DNA of 64,000 nt from ATM1 sp003577165 (GTDB lineage: Bacteria; Armatimonadota; Fimbriimonadia; Fimbriimonadales; ATM1), in assembly GCA_030263715.1 (NCBI GenBank), contig SZPM01000012.1:1-64000 (forward strand). The letters run 5' to 3'. The translations under genes were made by a program, and so were the position numbers. This document shows positions 47,397-55,160 of the stretch, piece by piece. The stretch's first letter is position 1; every line of letters starts with the position of its first letter. The notes under the pieces are model-generated. The model saw nothing but the letters and a program-made list of their open reading frames with translations, ran no database searches and was not told where the DNA came from.

Positions 47397-50018
47397 ATGA
47401 GACTGGACAAATTGACCCTGAAAGCCCAGGACTCAGTCAGGGCCTCGCAGGAGGCCGCGGAGGAGTTCAAGCACAGCCAGATCGAGCCTGAGCACCTTCT
47501 GTACGCACTCCTGACTCAGTCTGAAGGCGTGGCGAAGCCGCTGCTCGAAAAGGTCGGCGCCCTTCCCGCTCTCCTCCTGAAAGAGCTGACCGCGGAACTT
47601 GGATCCCGCCCGAAGGTGGAGGGTGCGGCGTCGTACGGTTCCGCGCTGTCGCCCGCGCTGAAGGAGGTCTTTGACAAGGCCTTCTCCGACGCCGAGGAGA
47701 TGGAGGACGAGTACGTCAGCACCGAGCACCTTCTCCTCGGTCTGTCTGCGGAGCAGAAGGGCTTTGCGGGACGCGCGCTGCGGCGAGCCGGCGCTGACAG
47801 GAAGAACCTCCTGCGCGCGATCGAGGAGATTCGCGGAGGAACAAGGGTCACTGACCAGTCTCCGGAGGACAAATATCAGGCCCTCGAGAAGTACGGTCGC
47901 GATCTGACGGCAATGGCCCGTCAGGGGAAACTCGATCCGGTCATCGGCCGCGATGAGGAGATCCGACGGGTGGTCCAGGTGCTCAGCCGGCGAACCAAGA
48001 ACAACCCGGTGCTCATTGGTGAACCTGGCGTTGGGAAGACGGCGATCGCGGAAGGGCTGGCTCAGAGAATCGTGGCGGGCGACGTGCCGGAGAGCCTGAA
48101 GAACAAGACCGTCGTCGCGCTTGACCTTGCCGCGCTCGTCGCGGGCGCGAAGTTCCGGGGCGAATTCGAAGAGAGGCTTAAGGCGGTTCTCGAAGAGATC
48201 AAGCGCTCGGATGGCCAGATCATCCTGTTCATCGACGAGATGCACACGCTCGTTGGCGCGGGGCGTGCCGAAGGTTCGATGGATGCGGCGAATATGCTCA
48301 AGCCGATGTTGGCGCGCGGCGAACTCCGCTGCGTTGGTGCGACCACGCTCGATGAGTATCGCAAGTACATCGAAAAGGATGCGGCGTTAGAAAGGCGCTT
48401 CCAACCTGTATTGGTGGACGAGCCGTCCGTTGAGGACAGCATTGCGATTTTGCGTGGACTCAAGGAGCGGTACGAGGTCCATCACGGCGTGCGAATTACT
48501 GACTCCGCGATCGTCGCCGCAGCGACGCTCAGCGACCGATACATTTCGGATCGGTTTTTGCCGGACAAGGCCATTGACCTGGTCGACGAGGCCGCGAGTC
48601 GTTTGCGCATCGAGATTGACAGCGTGCCCGTTGAGATTGACACGCTGGACCGGAGAATGAGGCAACTTGAAATCGAGAAGCAGGCCCTCAAGAAAGAACA
48701 GGACGCCGCGAGCAAAGAGCGCCTCGAAAAACTGGAGCGCGAACTCAGCGAACTGTCGGAAGAGCGGAGCGGGCTGGCTGCACATTGGCAGCGCGAAAAG
48801 GAGAAGATTTCACAGATTCGCGAACTGAAGGAGCGCATGGACAAGGCGAGGGTGGAGCTCGAGCACGCCACGCGTGACGCAGACTGGGAGCGGGCGGCCC
48901 AACTTCAGCACGGTGAGATCCCTCAGATGGAGAAGGAACTGAAGACGTTGGAGAGCGAACTCGCGACGCTTCAGTCAGACGTGAAAATGCTCAAGGAGGA
49001 GGTCGACGAGGAAGACGTTGCGGAAGTCGTGTCGAAGTGGACCGGCATTCCCGTGAGCAAACTCCTCGAGGGCGAGATGGCGAAACTCCTTCGGATGGAG
49101 GATCGGCTGCATGATCGCGTCATTGGTCAGGACGAGGCGATTCGAGTTGTCAGCGACGCGGTGAGGCGATCGAGAAGCGGCATCGGCGATCCGAACCGTC
49201 CGATCGGTTCATTCCTGTTCTTGGGCCCGACCGGTGTCGGAAAGACCGAGCTTGCGAGGGCACTCGCAGAATTCCTGTTTGACGATGAGCGGAACATGGT
49301 CCGCATCGACATGAGTGAGTACCAGGAGAAGCACACGGTTGCTCGGCTGATCGGAGCCCCCCCCGGCTATGTCGGATACGAAGAGGGTGGCCAACTCACC
49401 GAGGCCGTCCGCCGGAAGCCGTACAGCGTCGTGCTTCTGGACGAGATCGAGAAGGCGCATCCGGAAGTGTTCAACGTTTTGCTGCAGGTGTTGGACGACG
49501 GAAGGCTGACCGACGGGCAAGGCAGGACCGTGGACTTCAAGAACACTTTGCTCATCATGACGAGCAATCTCGGATCGCACGAATTCGGTGAATATCCGCT
49601 CAATATCGGCGACGAGGACGGTAAGGCAGACACGGCCAAGCGGCGCGTGCTCGAAACAGTCAAGACCTTCTTCAGACCAGAGTTCCTAAACAGGATTGAC
49701 GACATCGTCGTGTTCAGCCCGCTGACTGCGGTCGAGATCAAACGCATCGCGGAACTTCAGATCGCGATCCTTCTGAAGAGGCTCGGCGAGCGCAAGATCT
49801 CGCTCGAATTGACGGAGAGCGCAAAGGATCAACTGGCCGTGATCGGTTACGACCCAGCGTTCGGCGCGCGGCCGCTCAAGCGCGCGATTCAGAACGAAAT
49901 CCTGAATCCGCTCGCGCGGGAGATCCTGTCGGGGCACATCCGAGACGGCTCCACGGTCGTAGTGGATTTCCGCGAAGGCTCCTTCACCTTCTCGGAGCGG
50001 GCGGCCGCGGCCGTGTAG
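47397..50018 (+). CDS. clpB: ATP-dependent disaggregase ClpB
   Basis: 873 residues. ClpB rescues aggregated proteins with DnaK. Two Clp-N repeats span 1-150. NBD1 has GEPGVGKTAIAEGLA and LFIDEMHTLVGAG. The long coiled-coil middle domain (about 410-540) is the feature that separates ClpB from ClpA/ClpC. NBD2 has LGPTGVGKTELARALA, GAPPGYVGYEEGG and LLDEIEKAH. No ClpP-binding IGF-like loop is evident. The ATG follows a leader with a perfect palindrome, consistent with stress control. Confidence 0.96.
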   Translation: MRLDKLTLKAQDSVRASQEAAEEFKHSQIEPEHLLYALLTQSEGVAKPLLEKVGALPALLLKELTAELGSRPKVEGAASYGSALSPALKEVFDKAFSDAEEMEDEYVSTEHLLLGLSAEQKGFAGRALRRAGADRKNLLRAIEEIRGGTRVTDQSPEDKYQALEKYGRDLTAMARQGKLDPVIGRDEEIRRVVQVLSRRTKNNPVLIGEPGVGKTAIAEGLAQRIVAGDVPESLKNKTVVALDLAALVAGAKFRGEFEERLKAVLEEIKRSDGQIILFIDEMHTLVGAGRAEGSMDAANMLKPMLARGELRCVGATTLDEYRKYIEKDAALERRFQPVLVDEPSVEDSIAILRGLKERYEVHHGVRITDSAIVAAATLSDRYISDRFLPDKAIDLVDEAASRLRIEIDSVPVEIDTLDRRMRQLEIEKQALKKEQDAASKERLEKLERELSELSEERSGLAAHWQREKEKISQIRELKERMDKARVELEHATRDADWERAAQLQHGEIPQMEKELKTLESELATLQSDVKMLKEEVDEEDVAEVVSKWTGIPVSKLLEGEMAKLLRMEDRLHDRVIGQDEAIRVVSDAVRRSRSGIGDPNRPIGSFLFLGPTGVGKTELARALAEFLFDDERNMVRIDMSEYQEKHTVARLIGAPPGYVGYEEGGQLTEAVRRKPYSVVLLDEIEKAHPEVFNVLLQVLDDGRLTDGQGRTVDFKNTLLIMTSNLGSHEFGEYPLNIGDEDGKADTAKRRVLETVKTFFRPEFLNRIDDIVVFSPLTAVEIKRIAELQIAILLKRLGERKISLELTESAKDQLAVIGYDPAFGARPLKRAIQNEILNPLAREILSGHIRDGSTVVVDFREGSFTFSERAAAAV

Positions 50019-50040
50019 ACGAGCCTGGCACGGGTTCTGC

Positions 50041-50053
50041 TACTATCAGCGCC
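50041..50053 (+). promoter_or_regulatory. Leaderless -10 element of the heme/TGA gene
   Basis: TACTAT (50041-50046) ends seven bases before the ATG at 50054, so this gene appears to be transcribed separately from clpB and without a 5' leader. Confidence 0.5.
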
Positions 50054-50788
50054 ATGACGAACAGCAGGCTCTTAGCGGTCGGCGGTCTTGGCGTTGCGGC
50101 AGTGGGCACGGCGCTATTTGCATTTGGAACGGAGCCCCAGCATAACGACGTGCGTGCGATGTTCACACAGAGGTGCCTCGGCTGTCATCAGCCTCCTGAC
50201 ATGGCGATGGCCACCGATCGTGCCTGGCTCGGGCAGGTTCGGGAAACGTCCTGAACGGACACACCTGCGGGAGCCCGTGAGGCTCTCGTGGCCTTCCTCG
50301 AGTCGCAGCCGTTTCCGCTCCCGACGAGGCTCACGCCCGGCGCGAGCGACGCTTCAGGGGGGGAGGTGCGAGCAGGGTTTGACCGAGCCTCCGTGCTTCT
50401 CCGAAACAGCGATGGGAAGTTTGTGAGGTTGGATTGGGAATCCGGTGGGGGGGCTGAGAAGTCAATCCATCTGCCGCCAGGGACGTATCAACTTCGCGGG
50501 TACCGAATCTTGAAGAAAGCGAAGGACGGCACGGACTGGTTCATTTCCGGCATTCCACCAAAGCCCGTGGACGTTCGCGTCGAGGCGGGGAAGAGAGCTT
50601 CGCTCCTCTCGGAAGACACGATCACCGTCGCGTCCAGAAACGTAGGCGGAAATCTCGGCATGGAGATTCGTGGACTTCACCATTCAGGCGTTAGCATTTA
50701 CCGCAGCGGAAAGCGGATTCCGATTTCGTACGAACTCCTCGATGCTGCGGGGAAGGTCGTCGAGAGCGGGCGGATGACCTATGGCTGA
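50054..50788 (+). CDS. Candidate selenoprotein: c-type heme protein with in-frame TGA (Sec67)
   Basis: Read through a TGA at 50252-50254, this is one 244-residue protein. An N-terminal helix (about 7-25) anchors or exports it. CLGCH (41-45) binds heme c. DRAWLGQVRETS precedes codon 67 (TGA), and TDTPAGAREALVAFLESQP continues the cytochrome helix in the same frame. Residues ~85-244 are a beta-rich domain (YQLRGYRILKK, DWFISGIPP). If the TGA were a stop, the 66-residue product would lack the C-terminal helix, and the remainder would have no good start or export signal. A SECIS-like hairpin follows the TGA, and selA is in this window. Alternatives are a nonsense mutation or a sequencing error. 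Confidence 0.65.
50252..50291 (+). promoter_or_regulatory. Putative bacterial SECIS element following the in-frame TGA
   Basis: Ten bases after the TGA, CUGCGGGAGCC (50265-50275) pairs with GGCUCUCGUGG (50281-50291) in an 11-bp stem (three G-U pairs). It closes a 5-base loop CGUGA whose second base is G. The loop begins 21 bases after the TGA, within the 16-37 bases known for bacterial SECIS elements. Confidence 0.6.
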
Positions 50789-50906
50789 GGTGGCGGTGGT
50801 TGGGCTTCGGCGAAGTCCAGAAACCCCGAACTCCGGATTCGACTTGTGTACGATGCGCCGCCGTTCCCCGTGATCGAGCGCGCTCTACGTTAGATCGGCT
50901 CGGCGA

Positions 50907-51836
50907 TCAGTTCTTCGCTCCGTCGGCGATCCATTTTCGAATGGCGTCGATATCGCTTTGCGGCAGTTTCCCGCCGCTCGGAGGCATGCTGCGTCCGCGC
51001 GTCCACGAGACGGCGCCGTAGAGAATGCTGTTGTCCGGATCGCCGGGTCGAACGAGCCCCGAGACTTTCATGATGGACGCGTAGGAGGTCAGATCGATCC
51101 CCCCCGTAAGCCGAGATGAGTTGTGGCAACTCGAACAGTTTCGCATGAAGATCGGCGCGACGTCAGCGAAAGAAAGCTCGCGGGCGACGCTGGGGTCGAT
51201 CTTTGTGGCGCCGGCTGGCGGCGCAAAAGCGAACGCGGAGGCATCGAGAGCGTCATCGAGAACCGCGAACTCGCTGGAGAGGATGAGCGACTCGGCATCG
51301 CCCGACTTTAACGAAAACCCGCGCGCGATGCCAAGTTTGGAATCCAGGTAGAGCGTGAACGTCTTCCCCCCCAGCGTGTAGGTCACTTCTTGCGTGGCAT
51401 TGCCCTTGATGTTGCGCTTGGACCCGAGGGTGACGGACTTGGCGTCAGCGAGGACCTTTGGGTCGAAGAACGCGGCCCACCCTGCCGTTTCATCTATGCC
51501 GGCGATCTTCGCACACGTGTCTGAAGCGACCACTTCGACGGCGTAACGGTTCTTCGCCTTGTCGAGCGAGTAGAGAGACTTGCCGTCACTCAACCACAGG
51601 TGAGTCGGGGATTCGATTCGGAGGTAGTTCGGCCGAGAAAACTGCACGGTCCACTCGGTCGGCGCTCCCGGCAGCCTCTGTGCCGTTAGTTTCGCTGTGA
51701 GGGCCTGGGCAGAGGCCAACTTGCTCACATGGCCGTCGAGGGCCTGCTTGCCTCCGGACTGAGTCAGAGCGGCTGCAAAGGCGAGGGCACACGGAAGGGC
51801 GATCGCGGCTGTGAGGGGGAGCGCTTTGAACTGCAT
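50907..51836 (-). CDS. Exported protein: LolA/DUF2092-like domain fused to a planctomycete-type cytochrome c
   Basis: 309 residues. Signal peptide MQFKALPLTAAIALPCALAFA. Residues ~30-215 form a LolA-like half-barrel (SKLASAQALTAKLTAQRL, then FSRPNYLRIESPTHLWLSDGK and YTLGGKTFTLYLDSKLG), a fold that carries lipids or lipoproteins. Residues ~222-309 are a PSCyt-type heme domain: CSSCH (234-238), then GGIDLTSYASIMK, PGDPDNSILY, and MPPSGGKL with the Met ligand near 284. The ATG at 51836 is chosen for the signal peptide. Convergent with the heme/TGA gene, which suggests a small periplasmic electron-transfer neighbourhood. Confidence 0.82.
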   Translation of the reverse strand: MQFKALPLTAAIALPCALAFAAALTQSGGKQALDGHVSKLASAQALTAKLTAQRLPGAPTEWTVQFSRPNYLRIESPTHLWLSDGKSLYSLDKAKNRYAVEVVASDTCAKIAGIDETAGWAAFFDPKVLADAKSVTLGSKRNIKGNATQEVTYTLGGKTFTLYLDSKLGIARGFSLKSGDAESLILSSEFAVLDDALDASAFAFAPPAGATKIDPSVARELSFADVAPIFMRNCSSCHNSSRLTGGIDLTSYASIMKVSGLVRPGDPDNSILYGAVSWTRGRSMPPSGGKLPQSDIDAIRKWIADGAKN

Positions 51837-51883
51837 CTTCGGGTTAGAACGGTGAAAACCAGGCTTCTGTTCCCGGAGAGTGG

Positions 51884-51923
51884 AGACTGCGGGCGGATCG
51901 TCCGAGAACTCCGCCCGCAGTCT
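51884..51923. repeat. Perfect 14-bp inverted repeat between two exported-protein genes
   Basis: AGACTGCGGGCGGA (51884-51897) is the exact reverse complement of 51910-51923, with a 12-base loop. It lies between the end of the metal-binding lipoprotein gene and the start of the cytochrome gene. No T-tract follows on either strand. Confidence 0.85.
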
Positions 51924-51936
51924 GATCCCGTGGGTT

Positions 51937-52338
51937 CTAGTGGGTGTCGCCCTCGGAGTGGTCGTGGCCTTCGTGTCCGTCGGCCGCGCCTGTGCCGGCA
52001 TCCTCAGCAGGCTTGCCGTCCTTGTACTTGGCAGGATCGCCGGCGAAAGCTTCGGGGCAGTTTCCGCAACAGAAGTAGTAACGCTTTCCTTCGTAGTCTT
52101 GGTGACCTACGGCCTTGTCTTTCGAGGCGATGACCGTGCCCATGACGGGGCAAACGATTTCGCCGTTGGCGTTGGTGAAGGCGACCGGCTCGGTGGTCGC
52201 GCCGTTCTGCTCGCCGGCGGTCGCGGATGCGTCGTCTTGCTTTGGCGGGTCCTGCTCTTGCGTCCCGCCTCCGCAGCCGATTGACGTCGCCACGAGGAGG
52301 GACCCTATGGCGACGATCAGAAGAGATCTCACTTGCAT
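51937..52338 (-). CDS. Lipoprotein with YHS/TRASH-type metal-binding domain
   Basis: 133 residues. The lipobox ATSIGC predicts lipidation at Cys22. A polar linker leads to CPVMGTVIASKDKAVG and YEGKRYYFCCGNCPEAF (about 62-101), the Cys-x-M and Cys-Cys-x2-Cys pattern of YHS/TRASH domains that bind Cu or other soft metals. The tail HEGHDHSEGDTH is His-rich and may add a metal site. It sits on the outer face of the membrane. A TATATT box seven bases before the ATG lies within a small inverted repeat (GGGCGG/CCGCCC). Metal delivery to nearby heme proteins is speculation. Confidence 0.88.
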   Translation of the reverse strand: MQVRSLLIVAIGSLLVATSIGCGGGTQEQDPPKQDDASATAGEQNGATTEPVAFTNANGEIVCPVMGTVIASKDKAVGHQDYEGKRYYFCCGNCPEAFAGDPAKYKDGKPAEDAGTGAADGHEGHDHSEGDTH

Positions 52339-52360
52339 GGGCGGGAATATACCGCCCGAA

Positions 52361-52404
52361 GGACAAAAGAGGGAGGGCGGCGAGCCGTTGCCGGTTCGCC
52401 GCCC
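52361..52404 (-). terminator. Intrinsic terminator after M36-like peptidase 1
   Basis: On the minus strand, GGGCGGCGA and TCGCCGCCC (52404-52396 and 52383-52375) form a 9-bp stem with an inner CCG-GCAA-CGG extension, followed by CTCTTTTG. Confidence 0.75.
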
Positions 52405-52414
52405 TTCGGGTGGA

Positions 52415-54943
52415 TTAGCCGCAGGTGACCTTACGGACGACGACGTAGTCGACGGCCGCTTCGGTGATCGAGTTGTTCGGTTGGTCGGCCGTGGAGAAGC
52501 GAATCTTGACGTTCGCGGTCGGCGTCACAAAGGCGCTCACCACGAACCTCCGCTGAATCCACGAGTTCATGCCGGTGGAGAACGGCGTGTTTTCCACGAC
52601 GACCCATGTTGCTCCGCCGTCGTTCGACACTTCGACTCGGAACGTGTCATCTCCATCGTCGTTCCAGAACCACCGCCGATACTCGACGATCGCATTCGCG
52701 CCGGCGAGATTGAAGGTCGGCGAAGTGAGGTACGTGGGTCCGCCGTCGACGTCCTGATCACCGACCGCTCCTCCCACAGCTCCCTGTCCGGTGAAGTAGC
52801 AGAAGGTGCCTGAATCCGAAGAGTCATTCTCAGGATTTGCGGGCTGGCCGTTCTGCGTCGTCCCGTTCGGGTCTGCGCGAGTCCAAGCGCCGGTTGACAG
52901 GTTGACATTCGTGACCGCCCAACCGAGGTCCGCGCTGAACGGGTCTTCGAGCGCCGTGACGATGCCGGTGCCGGCGATCGAGAAGAACGGATCGGCGCTT
53001 CCGCTGCGCGGGAACGACGACATGTGACCGGCTGTGTCGAGCGCAGTGACGTAGTACAGAACGTACGACCCGCACTGAGGAAGCGGGAAGGAGCCCGTAA
53101 AGTCATTCGGCGAAGTCTGGAGCATCGTCGTCTCTTGCCACGCGCCTGAATTCACTCTGTAATGTAGGCGAACGGAAGAAGGATCCAGCGTTCCGGCATT
53201 GTTCGTCACTCGTACCGTGACAGGAACTCTCGCCGAGAAACTCGGGAGTTGGATGAACTCCGGCGCGAGTCTCACGGCTTCGAAGTTGACCCAATCGAGT
53301 TGGGGCGCATACAATCGCTTCGCGCCGAATCCAGTGGCAATCTCAGTGTAGTGAGGAGTGCCGTTGTAGATGTTGCCGTCGTTGTCATCGAGTGTCAGGA
53401 CGTCGATTGTCACTTCAGGTGTGATTCCGCTCGGCAGCAGCAGGATGCTGTTGAGATACCAACTGCGAACGAGGTTCATTCCTACTGTATGACCCTCAGT
53501 GATGTCCAATTCATCGAGCGTGAGCCAAAAGGCGCCGCTGATGACTTGACCGCAAAGGTGAACTCCGCCGCTGCACGGGTAGACGACGCTGTTGTATGCG
53601 TTCCGGAGACAGCCTGAGCCCTGGCCGAAGAAGTCCTCGCCCAAGCAGGGCGAATCGCCCAAGAGCGCGGCCGTGACGTCGGACATTCCCTCGTGGTAGT
53701 CGCCCGCAGCACCTGGGTGGCCCCTGTCGATGATGAAGTGTCCGTACTCGTGCCAGACGACGGTCGTGAACGCCGTGTTGCCGCAGCCGCCCCCTGCGCG
53801 GTAGAAGTTGATGGAACTTCCGTTGTAGAAGGCGTTGCAAGTGTCATTCAGGTTGACGTTTGCGGGAAGCGCAACGTCGATTCCCGGATATGCGGGGTTG
53901 ATTCCGTCCGCGAAGTCGTGCACCTTCTCCGTTTGGATGAAGGCGTTGACTTGCGCGGTATTGAACTCAGCCGGGGCAGAATTGAAGATGAAGTTCGCTG
54001 GGCCGGGAGGCGTCACGTTCTGGCTGAGGACCAGATTCGCTCCAGCGGTGTTGACAACCGTCACCCACCGACCTTTCAGTTCCGCATTCACTGTGACCTG
54101 AGTCGTGCCGCCGTGCGTGATCGTGAAATCGCCATTGGGGTTCGTGTAGGCGAAGTTGCCGCCGGTGATGTTCACACGGAGGTCGCCGAGGTTGAAGAGT
54201 TGCGGCGGGTTGTTGGGCTGATCCGGCTTCAGGCCGGGCGTTGCCCAGCCCTTCACGTTCCCGTTCACGTCGATTTCGCGCACGAGGTTCTTCCATTCCA
54301 GAACGGTACCGGTTCGTGCATCGACGTAGACTCGGTACACCGCAGGTGTGGTGAGCAGGCCGTTGTCGGCGAGAAGGCTCCACGCGACGTGGTCGGTGGT
54401 CTCGCCTTCCAAAACAACCAACTGTGGGTCTGAAAACTGGAGCGCCCAGGGCGAATCGAGTTGCGCGTAGCGAATGGCTTGCTTGGAGGAGATCCGAGCA
54501 GAGCCTGGATCTCGCTCAATCGTGCGCACGTTGTTGGAAGCCAGCACGACCTGGTTCGTGCGATTCAACACTAAGAGGACAAGGGATCCGTGCTCAACTC
54601 GTTTGTTGCGTACGCTTTGCGAATACTCGACAGCGGTGAACTTGCCATTCATCAAGTCGGTAGATCTTCGCAGATGAAGCGAGGACGCGCCGGGCGCGAA
54701 AATCTCGGTGTAGTTCGAAACGAAGTCGTTCGCTGCCTGGATCGGATCTGTTCCCGTTGCGAACGGTACACCCCAGATGCGGCTGACGCGCGCACCCAAG
54801 CGAAAAATTTTGACGCCGGGCGCTGCGTCCTGAAGGTCACGGATCGCGGCTTCCTGCAGAGATCGCACGTTAGGCGACCCCTGAGCGAGCAGCGACGCGC
54901 TGAACAAGGCGACAGCGGCCGCCAAAAAGGCCCTGAATTTCAT
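52415..54943 (-). CDS. Secreted M36-like zinc metallopeptidase, copy 1
   Basis: 842 residues. Signal peptide FLAAAVALFSASLLAQG. Residues ~20-230 resemble an FTP/PepSY propeptide, where SARISSKQAIRYAQ and YRVYVDARTGTVLEWKNLV are typical. The catalytic domain has the zinc motif HEYGH at 398-402 and EGMSD with the third ligand Glu418, as in fungalysin-type (M36) enzymes. Residues ~555-660 are an Ig-like module, and ~670-842 a jelly-roll domain like those of immune-inhibitor-A peptidases. It is probably a self-cleaving extracellular protease. GAGGAGGAG precedes the ATG. Confidence 0.9.
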   Translation of the reverse strand: MKFRAFLAAAVALFSASLLAQGSPNVRSLQEAAIRDLQDAAPGVKIFRLGARVSRIWGVPFATGTDPIQAANDFVSNYTEIFAPGASSLHLRRSTDLMNGKFTAVEYSQSVRNKRVEHGSLVLLVLNRTNQVVLASNNVRTIERDPGSARISSKQAIRYAQLDSPWALQFSDPQLVVLEGETTDHVAWSLLADNGLLTTPAVYRVYVDARTGTVLEWKNLVREIDVNGNVKGWATPGLKPDQPNNPPQLFNLGDLRVNITGGNFAYTNPNGDFTITHGGTTQVTVNAELKGRWVTVVNTAGANLVLSQNVTPPGPANFIFNSAPAEFNTAQVNAFIQTEKVHDFADGINPAYPGIDVALPANVNLNDTCNAFYNGSSINFYRAGGGCGNTAFTTVVWHEYGHFIIDRGHPGAAGDYHEGMSDVTAALLGDSPCLGEDFFGQGSGCLRNAYNSVVYPCSGGVHLCGQVISGAFWLTLDELDITEGHTVGMNLVRSWYLNSILLLPSGITPEVTIDVLTLDDNDGNIYNGTPHYTEIATGFGAKRLYAPQLDWVNFEAVRLAPEFIQLPSFSARVPVTVRVTNNAGTLDPSSVRLHYRVNSGAWQETTMLQTSPNDFTGSFPLPQCGSYVLYYVTALDTAGHMSSFPRSGSADPFFSIAGTGIVTALEDPFSADLGWAVTNVNLSTGAWTRADPNGTTQNGQPANPENDSSDSGTFCYFTGQGAVGGAVGDQDVDGGPTYLTSPTFNLAGANAIVEYRRWFWNDDGDDTFRVEVSNDGGATWVVVENTPFSTGMNSWIQRRFVVSAFVTPTANVKIRFSTADQPNNSITEAAVDYVVVRKVTCG

Positions 54944-55160
54944 GAAGTTCTCCTCCTCACAACCGTAGCGGCCCGAATTAGGCCCGACTCATGGACGAGT
55001 TTCGCCCGGCGCGCCGTTCGCGCAACCGAACATGGACCGGCCTGCCGCACCCAGGTCCCAACCCTCTCCGGGGGTGGGAACCGCAAACCTGGCAAAGTTG
55101 ACAGGCACGGACGGGCGGGTCCGCCGTCACGTCCCGAAGGTGCGTCTGCCGGCGGCCGGC

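Noticed and set aside
47397..50018. Assignment as ClpC and partner of the ClpS-like proteins
   Set aside because: The long middle coiled coil and 873-residue length identify ClpB, which does not feed ClpP.
50288..50788. A separate 166-residue gene starting at GTG 50288
   Set aside because: It has no export signal and only a weak GAGG upstream, it begins in the middle of a cytochrome-like helix, and it is in exact frame with the 66-codon heme segment before the TGA.
50907..50912. TGA at the end of the cytochrome c gene as a second selenocysteine codon
   Set aside because: The protein already ends with the usual PSCyt C-terminus (WIADGAKN), and the few codons after it resemble nothing.
54944..55160. 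Small gene or riboswitch between the two metallopeptidases
   Set aside because: This 217-base spacer shows GC-rich hairpins and a ribosome site for the downstream gene, but no coding frame or known RNA motif.
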